Positions 45,801-54,321 of a DNA stretch of 64,000 nt are shown piece by piece. Each line of letters opens with the position of its first letter. Within the stretch, counting starts at the first letter, position 1. The DNA lies in assembly GCF_021513275.1 (NCBI RefSeq), contig NZ_CP090978.1, positions 2,914,001 to 2,978,000 on the forward strand, in the 5' to 3' direction. A model generated the notes under the pieces. The model was not told where the DNA came from. It was given only the letters and a program-made list of their open reading frames with translations, and ran no database searches. Source of the stretch: Paenibacillus hexagrammi (GTDB lineage Bacteria > Bacillota > Bacilli > Paenibacillales > NBRC-103111). The position numbers were made by a program, and so were the translations under genes.

Positions 45801-46799
45801 CTAGTTGTGTACGACCACAACGATGCCCTGCTGCTCCAGTTTGTTTCGAAGCGATTCGGAGGGAACGCCTCTGCCTCCCGCACTCTTTTTAAAGAAATGC
45901 CAGACCACTCCCTTAACTCGTGTTCCTTCTTGCAAAAGCTCAGCGTCCTTGGGCATTTGTTCAGCTAATAGCTGGGCTTCCGTGAACGTATAAAAAGCTT
46001 GATGTGCAATACCTCGTGAATCTAAAGCATCAATGGTTCTGCTTTTACCTGAAGGAGTGGTCAGCACTTGGGAAGCACCGCCGACCAACGATTGTAAATA
46101 AATCGAAGCTTCGCGTTCCGAGCGTATGGTAACACTCGCAGCTGAACCGTTTGCAGTCGATGGTTCTTGAAGCGCAGCTTTCGCCTCTTCCGGCGAGATT
46201 CGACCTTTCACAAATTTCAGATACGTCCGTGTAATATCCGTTAGACGAATGAGCTCAACCGGGTCAATAACATGCGACATCGCTCTGCCAGTAACCTGAT
46301 CGGTTTGAAACAATCGGGACACATACGGCGGCATGGACATGGGGCGCACGAGTTCAACTTCAACCTGATGATCGGCTATATAGTTCGTATACCGGGCAGA
46401 GCCTGTTACTCCTATTGGTAGTAAATCCGATGCTTTAGCGAGCTTGCTTTCCACAAGTCCGCTTGTTTCACCGGTATTTGCAGGAAGCTTGACCTCAGCA
46501 GGGGAAGCCGAGAACAGCATGCCAAATAAGTCCGTGATACTGTCTTGTGTTAAGCGCCAATAGAGTCCGTCGGATTCTGCGGGATCAAATGCACCTGTTA
46601 TTAAATCCTTTCGGCTGTTATCCCAAGTGAATGACAGGCGTTCGGCCGCTGAGCGGGCAATCTGCTGAATCACTACCCTCTGGTACACGAACACACCTAG
46701 TAAGATCAACGCTAAGGTACATATCATTACGACAGGCATCACGAGAGATGCTTCCAGGGTAAAGCTGCCTTGGTTCCCTCGGCATAGCTTGACTCTCAT
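45801..46799 (-). CDS. TadE-like pseudopilin, large
   Basis: The 332-residue protein has the N-terminal motif GNQGSFTLEASLVMPVVMIC followed by a hydrophobic helix, the TadE/pseudopilin pattern. The rest is predicted to be extracytoplasmic. The ATG at 46799 lies five bases after the Flp stop (TAAGCGAATG) and so can be read by translational coupling; no clear ribosome site is seen. The upstream GTG extension is less convincing. It overlaps nothing else. Confidence 0.75.
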   Translation of the reverse strand: MRVKLCRGNQGSFTLEASLVMPVVMICTLALILLGVFVYQRVVIQQIARSAAERLSFTWDNSRKDLITGAFDPAESDGLYWRLTQDSITDLFGMLFSASPAEVKLPANTGETSGLVESKLAKASDLLPIGVTGSARYTNYIADHQVEVELVRPMSMPPYVSRLFQTDQVTGRAMSHVIDPVELIRLTDITRTYLKFVKGRISPEEAKAALQEPSTANGSAASVTIRSEREASIYLQSLVGGASQVLTTPSGKSRTIDALDSRGIAHQAFYTFTEAQLLAEQMPKDAELLQEGTRVKGVVWHFFKKSAGGRGVPSESLRNKLEQQGIVVVVHN

Positions 46800-46803
46800 T
46801 CGC

Positions 46804-47031
46804 TTATGGGGAGCAGGACGTGGTCGGGCTTGGCGCACACGGAGTTACGGTACTGTCATTCGTTAGATTCGTATTTGCGTCGCCGATTAACTTTTGAAAC
46901 CAAGAAACGATCCACTTTCTGAATATGATGGCTACCGCAACTAGAACGGCAACAATCAACAAAATTTCCAATGTGCCTAGTCCTTCTTCATCCTTCCAAA
47001 ATGCTTGCAGCCACGTTGTTACTTGTTTCAT
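46804..47031 (-). CDS. Flp-type pilin
   Basis: The 75-residue protein has a short basic leader ending in EEGLG, then the hydrophobic segment TLEILLIVAVLVAVAIIF. The glutamate at position +2 or +3 after the cleavage site is typical of type IVb/Flp pilins. A short tail rich in Thr, Ser, Pro and Cys ends the protein. CTGGAGGAAGCGTTT precedes the ATG at 47031. It is likely the major pilin of the Tad system. Confidence 0.8.
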   Translation of the reverse strand: MKQVTTWLQAFWKDEEGLGTLEILLIVAVLVAVAIIFRKWIVSWFQKLIGDANTNLTNDSTVTPCAPSPTTSCSP

Positions 47032-47076
47032 AAACGCTTCCTCCAGTTCATCCATATATTTATTGTTGATCTTACA

Positions 47077-47946
47077 TCATTGCTTCATGATCATAAGGGC
47101 GGGAGACGCAACAATGACCATCACCACGACGAAAATGAGCACCATCGGAAACACCAGCTTGGATGATGCCTCTTCTCCTAATGTCCGGGACACGGCTTTA
47201 CGCCGCTGCCACAGCTCTAGTGAGAGAGCTTGAAGTGCCATAGCGAAGTCATTACCGCCCCGTTTGTAGTTCAGTAAGAGCGCAGAGGTGAACAACGAGA
47301 TTTCATGAAGCGCACACCTTTTGCTAAAATCCTCCATGACCTTTGGGAATGAAAGGTTCATTTCCAGCCCGCGAACGGCGGTACTCAACTCTTTGAAAAG
47401 GGGCGTTTCTGGCCTATTCTTTCGTGCTTCCACACAGCGAATCCACGCTTTTCCAACCGTTTCTCCGGCATTGACGAGCAGAACGATGGTATTTAGTACC
47501 TCCGGAAGCTCCATGATCATCAATTGCTGTTTTTTGCGAATTTTCACATCTAGGTCCCTCACCATCAGCATAGGTACGATCCCAGTCGTTAGGAGCCCCA
47601 TGGCAAACAGGCTGGCTTCCTGGCCGGCAGCTGCCGCAAGTATGGTGAAGAACATTAAGCTCAGGAATGCTGCCGAGACCAGCTCAGCAGTAAATATCTT
47701 GGACCCGTGAAGCGAATAGCCTCTTCCATAAAGTGTCAGCAACTTATGGTGCACCTTGGATGTAAAGTCCGGCATCCGCTCCAGGATATTAAAAACATCT
47801 ACGAGCAGTAAACTGCAAGGCAGCATCCATCTAAGCTGAAACGGATAAGTCTGTTCCTTCAAAAATACGGCGTACCTCCTTCTTCCTACTAAGAACAAGG
47901 CAATACCTATACTTGCTTCTATTCCTGCTAATATCGTGATCCACAT
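47077..47946 (-). CDS. TadC-like type II/IV secretion F-domain protein
   Basis: The 289-residue inner-membrane platform protein has the T2SS F domain near residues 140-240 (ELPEVLNTIVLLVNAGETVG, FSKRCALHEISLFTSALLL) and flanking hydrophobic helices. It anchors the pilus assembly ATPase. A GGGGCGAAAGCTGC-like site precedes the ATG. It follows tadB after 13 bases. Confidence 0.85.
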   Translation of the reverse strand: MWITILAGIEASIGIALFLVGRRRYAVFLKEQTYPFQLRWMLPCSLLLVDVFNILERMPDFTSKVHHKLLTLYGRGYSLHGSKIFTAELVSAAFLSLMFFTILAAAAGQEASLFAMGLLTTGIVPMLMVRDLDVKIRKKQQLMIMELPEVLNTIVLLVNAGETVGKAWIRCVEARKNRPETPLFKELSTAVRGLEMNLSFPKVMEDFSKRCALHEISLFTSALLLNYKRGGNDFAMALQALSLELWQRRKAVSRTLGEEASSKLVFPMVLIFVVVMVIVASPALMIMKQ

Positions 47947-47959
47947 GCAGCTTTCGCCC

Positions 47960-48898
47960 CTACACCTTGATATCCATAATTTTTTGAGTCAACCAATAGC
48001 AAACGGCCAGCACCGCGATACTCGCGCTCATGATCAGCTTCCCAGCGCCTTGATAAAGAGGCTCCATGTAGTCCGGCGAGCTGAATGCCAGTACGGCAAC
48101 AATCATGACCGGTGCGAAAAGCAGTACTTTGGATTCAAATTTTTTCTGCGCTACCATCACGGCGATGTCTTGAGTAATGTCCAGCTTTTCTCCGATAACC
48201 GACGCCGTTCGCTTCATGACTTCAATTAAATTGCCGCCGGTTCGCTTGCAGGTCAGCAGCACATCCGCGAAGTTCTGGATATCCTCGATATGACTGCGCT
48301 CAGCAAAGCTGTACAGCGCCGTTTCAATCGGTTCTCCATTCTCAACTCTTCTGCAAAGGATACTGAATTCCACAACAATCAAACACGAAGGATCCGGATA
48401 CAGCACGCGAAGATCCTCTAACGCTTCTTTGAACGCAGATTCAATGGACTTGCCGGCAGTCATGGCCGAAGATAAACAGCTTAATGCCTGTTTAAACTGG
48501 ACATTCAGCTTGTTTTTCCGCCCACGTATCAATTGCTTTCTACGAATACGAGGAAATAGGAATCCGATTGCGCTAATAAGCAAGGACATCATCAGACTTT
48601 TGTAAAAGATGAAGCCTACACACATGGCAGGGAGGCCCAGCATACAAATGGCCAGCAGCTTCTGTTTCTTCGTAAGTTCGTATTCATTGTAGTCCGTCAA
48701 GCCGTCCATTAAAGTTCGCTTAACATCGGTAGAATTAACCATTCGAGCGGATGATTTGGGTTGAGTCCATCGTGCAGATGGGTTATGATGCGAGGAATTT
48801 ACGGACAGGTCATCTGACCTACTCTTCCTCTTATCTCTCCAATACAGCAGTGAAAATACCGCAAAGACAACTAGCAGCACCAGCCCAATCAGCTTCAT
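47960..48898 (-). CDS. TadB-like type II/IV secretion F-domain protein
   Basis: The 312-residue membrane protein has a hydrophobic start (LIGLVLLVVFAVFSLLY) and a T2SS F domain (FKQALSCLSSAMTAGKSIES, FADVLLTCKRTGGNLIEVM). With TadC it forms the membrane platform. The ATG at 48898 overlaps the stop of the ATPase gene (TGATG) and follows AAAGGAGGTCGGCTG. Confidence 0.87.
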   Translation of the reverse strand: MKLIGLVLLVVFAVFSLLYWRDKRKSRSDDLSVNSSHHNPSARWTQPKSSARMVNSTDVKRTLMDGLTDYNEYELTKKQKLLAICMLGLPAMCVGFIFYKSLMMSLLISAIGFLFPRIRRKQLIRGRKNKLNVQFKQALSCLSSAMTAGKSIESAFKEALEDLRVLYPDPSCLIVVEFSILCRRVENGEPIETALYSFAERSHIEDIQNFADVLLTCKRTGGNLIEVMKRTASVIGEKLDITQDIAVMVAQKKFESKVLLFAPVMIVAVLAFSSPDYMEPLYQGAGKLIMSASIAVLAVCYWLTQKIMDIKV

Positions 48899-50150
48899 CA
48901 GCCGACCTCCTTTACCTGCTTCATCCACTCCGGAAGCTTCTTACCGGCCATGTGAATTTTGTGCATATTCTGAACGGGGTTGCCCGTATACACGAGCCTT
49001 CCTGACACCTCACCGGTAACCTGTTCCCCGGTTTCTTCAAACATAAACAGCGGGTTAAGCTGTACCTCGCCACCTATTACACCCAGTACTTCACGGATCT
49101 CCGTCACCTTCCGAGTGCGATCTCTCATTCTACTCACATGAACCATGACATCCAGTGCCGATGCGATTTGTTTACGTATGACTTCTACGGGGAGCACTGT
49201 CCCGCTTAAAACCATCGTTTCGAGCCTGCTTAGCATGTCTGCAGATGAGTTTGAATGCCCTGTTGAAATAGACCCATCATGCCCGGTATTCATGGCAGCT
49301 AACATATCTAAAGCTTCAGCTCCGCGCACCTCTCCGACAATGATGCGATTCGGGCGCATCCGCAGGGATGAACGTATGAGATCACGGATTGTAATTTCTC
49401 CTTTCCCTTCAGAATTGGCATTTCTTGTTTCTAAGCTGACCAGATTGGGTACAGTTCGGATCTGCAGCTCTGCTGAATCCTCAATCGTAATGATGCGTTC
49501 ATCTGCAGGAATCCAGGCACTAAGCGCATTGAGAAACGTGGTCTTGCCTGAGCCGGTCCCTCCCCCTATGAATAGGTTAAAACCGCATTCCACGAGCGTT
49601 TTCAGAAATTCGGCGGCTTCTTCCGTGAGACTTTGCTTTTCAACCAAATCGGCCATCGTGAGTGCACGCTCAGGAAATTTTCGAATCGTCAGTACCGGAC
49701 CGCATAATGAAGCCGGAGGAAGCACCACATTCACACGAGAGCCATCCTGCAATCTGGCGTCTACAATCGGGGAACCCTGATTGACAATACGATTGACCTT
49801 GGCAACAATCATCTGAATAAGATCCTCCAGCTTTTCCTCACTTTCAAATGAATGCGGATAACGCTCTACCCCCCCTCCCGTTCGATAAAAATATGTGTAT
49901 GCCCATTTACCATAATCTCCGTGACTGCAGGATCATCAATGAGCGGCTGCAGTATGTCCAACCCGCGAAATGAATAAAAAATCCGATTAACAGCTTCATG
50001 CATGTCCGTTGATGTCCACTGTTCTTGAATCGAAATGGCGAACACGGACTCTTCAATTAGCTCCTTTAGCTGCTGATCGGAGATGCTTGCGGTTAAATCA
50101 AGCCTGTCTTTCACCTGCTGTTTGATAGTCAAATATAAGGCTGGGTTCAC
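48898..50150 (-). CDS. cpaF: TadA/CpaF-like pilus assembly ATPase, frameshifted
   Basis: This hexameric ATPase powers Tad pilus assembly. Walker A is FIGGGTGSGKTTFLNAL; Walker B is PNRIIVGEVRGAEALD; His box and Asp box segments are also present. The first ~94 residues (start MNPALYLTIKQQ) are in a different frame from the rest. The G8 run expected in IEREGGVERYPHS is only seven long (plus-strand C7, 49869-49875). Restoring one base gives 417 residues. GTG at 50150 follows GTGGAGGCATC and overlaps the cpaE stop. As written, the protein is truncated after about 94 codons. Confidence 0.9.
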
Positions 50151-51252
50151 GATGCCTCCACTTCCTCTGAGGGAAACGATTGATTTCGTACGGACGTGAA
50201 CACTTCATACACCTGCTCTGAGAACAAGGCTGACTGCCATACCTGCTCGGACTCATAAACAGCCTTCCAGTCTGGTATGTAAGGCAGCTTGCCCGCCACC
50301 TCGTCTTCCAGCGATGCTAGATCATTCATGTACTTTCCCGTAAATTTATTGAGTACAAAATGAACCTGACGCAAGGCTCCAATCTGTTGTTGGAACGCTC
50401 TGGTTTTAAATAAATGAGGCAGATCGTCCAAGACAATCCAGAACACCTCATCACTCAATTCGAGTGCCTTGACGATTCGAGGATGCAGCGATGATTCAAG
50501 ATCAAGAATGAGATAATCGTATTGCTCGGACGTCAACAAGGCCTCAACCAGAATACGGACATCCTCTCCTTTCATCTCCTGCATCTCTCTAATTTGATCA
50601 TGAGGAGTTAGGTAATCGAAACCGAGACGAGGATCTCTGGACTTGAGCAGTTCAATGCGGGGAATGAGCAGCTCGGGGGTGCTTTTTGCATAATAGAGAA
50701 GCTGGGAGAACTTCGAAGCCGCTCCTTGCAGCATAGCTGAGGCAGAGCTGACCGACTCCAAGCTGACGTAGAAAACACGATGCCCCCGATAAGCCAGCTG
50801 CCTGGCGAGATGAATAGCTGTAACGGTTTTCCCGCTTCCTCCTACGCTTGAATAAACGCTATATACCTCCGTTCGTTTGTTCATGCGCATAGAAGTGTGT
50901 GTCCGCTGTTTTTCCCCATAGAAGGCCAGCAAGCGGGTAAGCAGCTGTTGAAGTCCCTGGTACCGGTATAAAAAGGGGATGGCAGTACCCGCTTCACAGG
51001 TCGTTGAGATGGTCTCGCTAAGCACCACCCAGCACCACTCGTCATCGACATGCTTCACAAGCGAATAATACGCCTCTGATATCAAAATCAACCTCCGTCT
51101 ACCGCTCTCTGTTATGGCCGCTTGCAGCAGCTCCGGCTTGGAAAAAGCTTGATTTGCAGCTTCTCGGCAAATTCCGAAGTACGTATAAACTCGGTTAATC
51201 GCTGACAATATGAGTTGTCATCGTCGAGGTAATACAGCTGAATTCTTTCCAT
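50147..51252 (-). CDS. cpaE: CpaE-like ATPase, frameshifted
   Basis: The first ~40 codons start MERIQLYYLDDDNSYCQRL at the ATG at 51252 (after AAGGAGGACATC) and resemble an atypical receiver domain. The rest, with Walker A YSVYSSVGGSGKTVTAIHLA and later DYLILDLESSLHPRIVKALE, is a MinD/CpaE-like ATPase that is thought to localise Tad assembly. The two parts are in different frames: the A5 run 51142-51146 should be A6, joining KLQIKLF to SKPELLQAAI. Repaired length is about 368 residues. It overlaps cpaF (GTGA). Confidence 0.85.
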
Positions 51253-51271
51253 GATGTCCTCCTTATCCACG

Positions 51272-51364
51272 TTAATTGGTTAACGAATACAGACCACTTC
51301 CGATCAATAGAAGTCCAGCTACCGCCAGTAAGATAGCCATTTGAATCTTCATGCTTCGCTTCAT
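51272..51364 (-). CDS. 30-residue membrane peptide at the head of the Tad operon
   Basis: A short frame encodes 30 residues: a basic start (MKRSMKIQM) followed by a hydrophobic segment AILLAVAGLLLIGSGLYSL. It has an excellent ribosome site, CCTGGAGGTTGATAC. It starts the Tad operon, 19 bases before cpaE. Because it is so short I found it only by reading the sequence. It could be a small membrane protein or a leader peptide. Confidence 0.65.
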   Translation of the reverse strand: MKRSMKIQMAILLAVAGLLLIGSGLYSLTN

Positions 51365-51385
51365 GTATCAACCTCCAGGACAAAC

Positions 51386-51437
51386 AAAAAAAGCACTCGC
51401 CAATTGAGAAAACGAATCTTCCCAAATAGCGGTGCTT
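51386..51437 (-). terminator. Intrinsic terminator or attenuator in the Tad operon leader
   Basis: On the minus strand AAGCACCGC pairs with GCG-GTGCTT, with inner TTGGGAA/TTCTCAA pairing, and is followed by T7. It lies only about 20 bases before the start codon of the small ORF and about 20 bases after the predicted transcription start. It may end the thioesterase transcript, or regulate the Tad operon. Confidence 0.75.
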
Positions 51438-51462
51438 CCGCTTGTTATGTATAAGTAATCAA

Positions 51463-51491
51463 ATCATACCATATTTACCCAAAAAAATCAA
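51463..51491 (-). promoter_or_regulatory. Predicted sigma-A promoter of the Tad operon
   Basis: On the minus strand TTGATT (51491-51486) and TATGAT (51468-51463) are separated by 17 bases; transcription should begin near 51456. It lies directly after the thioesterase gene. Confidence 0.7.
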
Positions 51492-51508
51492 TTCTTTTTT
51501 GCCATTGT

Positions 51509-52021
51509 TTATTCCCATGGATTTTTCATTGTCAAAAATTCAGCCAACTTCTTGCTCTCTTCTCTTCGGATTCGGCGGAGCTCCGCCCTTTGTGGAGCTG
51601 ATTCGTGCAGCTTCGTCTCTTCTTCTGTCTCTGGTACAACCTGCGGCACAGGCACAGGCTTCTTGTTATCGTCCAGCGCAACGAATGTCAGGAACGAAGT
51701 AGCGGCAATGGTACGATTACCTGTTTTTAGATCTTCAGTCACGACCTTCACGAACACTTCCATGGAGCTTTTGCCTGTCCAGGTCACAAATGCTTCCAGA
51801 CAAACGGAGTCCGAAGGCTTAATCGGATGCAGAAAATCCACGGAGTCGGTAGATGCGGTTACGACGGATCGTCTGCAGTGCTTGTGGGCGGCAATAGAAG
51901 CGATATCGTCGATATAGGACATCAGCTTTCCGCCGAAAAGCGTATTATGATTGTTCACGTCCGTAGGGAATACCCTTGAAGTTTTATAGCATTTGGATTC
52001 TCTTGAATATCTGGGTTCCAT
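51509..52021 (-). CDS. Acyl-CoA thioesterase, hotdog fold, second paralogue
   Basis: About 170 residues, closely related to the protein at 23485-23964: NNHNTLFGGKLMSYIDDIAS, STDSVDFLHPIKPSDSV and FVTWTGKSSMEVFVKV correspond one to one. The C-terminus is a longer charged tail (RRIRREESKKLAEF). The ATG at 52021 follows AGGAGATGAGAACC. By family it hydrolyses acyl-CoA. It lies upstream of the Tad promoter and has no visible link to it. Confidence 0.88.
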   Translation of the reverse strand: MEPRYSRESKCYKTSRVFPTDVNNHNTLFGGKLMSYIDDIASIAAHKHCRRSVVTASTDSVDFLHPIKPSDSVCLEAFVTWTGKSSMEVFVKVVTEDLKTGNRTIAATSFLTFVALDDNKKPVPVPQVVPETEEETKLHESAPQRAELRRIRREESKKLAEFLTMKNPWE

Positions 52022-52146
52022 GGTTCTCATCTCCTGTGTCATCATCAAAGAGCAGCGTAACTTGTTTTAACTGTTATATCTTTATGCTCATCCGTAATAT
52101 AGTGATAGTACAAACCTAAACCGTATCAACCAATGGAGGTGTTAGC

Positions 52147-52629
52147 ATGTTCACGTTTATCGTCACATTCCTGATCACCTATGCCTTATTCTCGATTTCC
52201 GGTGTACTGTTTCCCGTCGACCCTGCCTATTACACGGAGCTTCGCAAGCCAAGCTGGAATCCACCCGCCAAGCTTTTCGGGATCGTATGGTCGGTCTTGT
52301 ACGCTTTGATTTCTTTATCGGTAGCCATCGTGTATACCAAGACTGACGGCTTCCAAGAAGCAGCTTACAGCTATACGGTGATATTATTTATTAATTATTT
52401 AGCCAATCAGGCCTTTTCCTTTTTCCAATTCAAATTAAAAAATCTGCGGCTTGCGTACCTCGACAGTTTCTTGGTTGCCCTAACGACCTGTCTCCTCATC
52501 TACGCAACTCTTCCCTATTCCAAGTTGGCCGCTTGGTTATTGGTTCCCTATTTACTTTGGAGCTGCTTTGCAACCTTCCTTGCCTGGACGATCTATCAGC
52601 TGAACAAAGAACCTAACCATTCCGTTTAA
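52147..52629 (+). CDS. tspO: TspO/MBR family protein
   Basis: The 160-residue membrane protein has five hydrophobic helices and the family marks YYTELRKPSWNPPAKLFGIV followed by WSVLYALISLS. TspO proteins bind porphyrins and other hydrophobic molecules; the role in Gram-positives is unclear. AATGGAGGTGTTAGC precedes the ATG. It is convergent with the kinase gene and their coding ends overlap by 17 bases. Confidence 0.88.
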   Translation: MFTFIVTFLITYALFSISGVLFPVDPAYYTELRKPSWNPPAKLFGIVWSVLYALISLSVAIVYTKTDGFQEAAYSYTVILFINYLANQAFSFFQFKLKNLRLAYLDSFLVALTTCLLIYATLPYSKLAAWLLVPYLLWSCFATFLAWTIYQLNKEPNHSV

Positions 52630-54268
52630 AAAGCTGAAGCAATGACCTTGGACTCACTCGCTGCTGCTTCCATGCTTTCTCAGAAGTAATTACTGTAACA
52701 AGCGGATCCAGCGATTGCTGTAATGCCGCGAGAATATCAGGCTGATCCTGCACGCAATTTCCTTTATCTACGGCTTTCATAATCAGTTCATAGGGAATAT
52801 CGGGAATGCTGCAGTCCGGTTCCATTTGCAAAGATTTCATCCACTCCGGACGTTTACGCCCAATCGTCTGCCGATTGGCTGCAAAACGAACTTGTTTGCC
52901 GCGTTCCCGATAGGTTTCGATCAGCTCAAGATTTGTTTTTGCTGAAATTCGATTCAGCTTTCCAGGGGAAGCATCTACGACCACAACAATCTCATCGGCA
53001 CTGTGGCATAGTTCCCTTACAGCCGGGTCAGTCCAAGCCGTCCCTATATCCCAAATGACAACAGGCGTTTTGATAGTGTGCAGAAGCTTGAACGTATCAG
53101 CCGCACTCCAGCTGGTCTGAACATTGTCCGGATGATGGGGTGCCCAAACCGTGTAACCATCCGTCCAAGCTTTATACGCGGTCTGCTGCCGTTCTCTTAC
53201 CAGTGCGTCCACGGCAAATACATATTCCTTCGGTGCTCGATGATCACCATACAACAGCATATAGAGGTCGGGTTCGTTCGCAGGATGTTCGATAACCGTA
53301 TGCGGGACACGGGCAGCGTTAAGAACGCGCGCTATGGATATAGCTGTAAACGTGGCACCGACCCCAGCGTACAAGCCGCCGACAACGATAAGCTTATCTG
53401 ACACGGTTGGAGATGGCTTTACTACTGCTTCCCCTAGCTTCTGCCGGGAACCTGTCATTTGTTCATAAACAAGCTGCAGACGCTTCTTCAACTCCAACGC
53501 GGTTTGAAGGCGCTGTTCTGGCTGCTCCTTCAATAACTGCTCTACCGTTTCAGCTAACAAAGACGGCAAATCAGCTCTTACTTTGTGAAAAGGGAGCTTA
53601 GAAGCATATGCATACTGCCCGCCTGAAAGCAAGTAATACATCATCGCTCCTATGGTATACAGATCCGAGCGAACATCGGTTTGATGTCCAAGAAACTGTT
53701 CAGGTGCAGCAAATCCAATCGTCCCGATCTGCATCGTGTCTCCCTGCTGCCCTTGTGTATAATGCCTGGCAATTCCAAAATCGATCAGCCTGATCTGATC
53801 TTGAACGCCTATCATGATATTGGCAGGCTTAAGATCTCTGTAAATGATGGGATGTGGCTGAAACGTGTGCAAATAATGAAACAAGTCGCATAGCTGGAGA
53901 CAAATATGAACGACCCGCTCAGCGGAAAGTGAGTTCCCGCCTTCCTCAAAGAGCATCTGTAGGTTAGGACCGGGAATATAATCCATAACCATATATACAT
54001 AGCCCTCATCTGTGGAAAAGTAATCGACTAGCTGCGGAAGCTGAGGATGCTGGAGCTGAGCAAGCATGCTCGCCTCTTCCATCATAGGGGCACTGCTGCC
54101 GCCCTGAGGCAGACATTCCTTTACCGCCCACTTCTTCCCGACCAGTTTCACATCCTCCGCTAAATAGACGTGCCCCATACCACCTTGACCCAGCAAGGAT
54201 GTAATCCGGTACCTTCCTCCTATGCAATCCCCTATCGTTCGGCCGACATAGCGTGCGATATGAAACAA
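52613..54268 (-). CDS. Ser/Thr protein kinase fused to a CpaE/MinD-like domain
   Basis: The first ~270 residues are a Hanks-type kinase: GQGGMGHVYLAED (glycine loop), VKEC lysine, YRDLKPANIMI (catalytic loop) and LIDFGIARHY (DFG). After a linker comes a P-loop-NTPase-like domain (LIVVGGLYAGVGATFTAISI, then VVIWDIGTAWTDPAV and EIVVVVDASPGKLNR), resembling CpaE/MinD, but the P-loop lysine is replaced (GVGAT). There is no PASTA domain or membrane helix, so it is cytosolic. The apparent start is TTG at 54268, too close to AAGGGGG, so the start is uncertain. It lies 1.1 kb upstream of the Tad promoter on the same strand. Confidence 0.82.
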   Translation of the reverse strand: MFHIARYVGRTIGDCIGGRYRITSLLGQGGMGHVYLAEDVKLVGKKWAVKECLPQGGSSAPMMEEASMLAQLQHPQLPQLVDYFSTDEGYVYMVMDYIPGPNLQMLFEEGGNSLSAERVVHICLQLCDLFHYLHTFQPHPIIYRDLKPANIMIGVQDQIRLIDFGIARHYTQGQQGDTMQIGTIGFAAPEQFLGHQTDVRSDLYTIGAMMYYLLSGGQYAYASKLPFHKVRADLPSLLAETVEQLLKEQPEQRLQTALELKKRLQLVYEQMTGSRQKLGEAVVKPSPTVSDKLIVVGGLYAGVGATFTAISIARVLNAARVPHTVIEHPANEPDLYMLLYGDHRAPKEYVFAVDALVRERQQTAYKAWTDGYTVWAPHHPDNVQTSWSAADTFKLLHTIKTPVVIWDIGTAWTDPAVRELCHSADEIVVVVDASPGKLNRISAKTNLELIETYRERGKQVRFAANRQTIGRKRPEWMKSLQMEPDCSIPDIPYELIMKAVDKGNCVQDQPDILAALQQSLDPLVTVITSEKAWKQQRVSPRSLLQLFKRNG

Positions 54269-54321
54269 CCCCCTTATCAGGTAATATTTACCTTGATTAT
54301 AAGAGGGCCAGCGCCAGAAAT

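Noticed and set aside
51386..51456. Known cyclic-di-GMP riboswitch in the Tad leader
   Set aside because: None of the conserved GEMM core sequences are seen; only a terminator-like hairpin can be supported.
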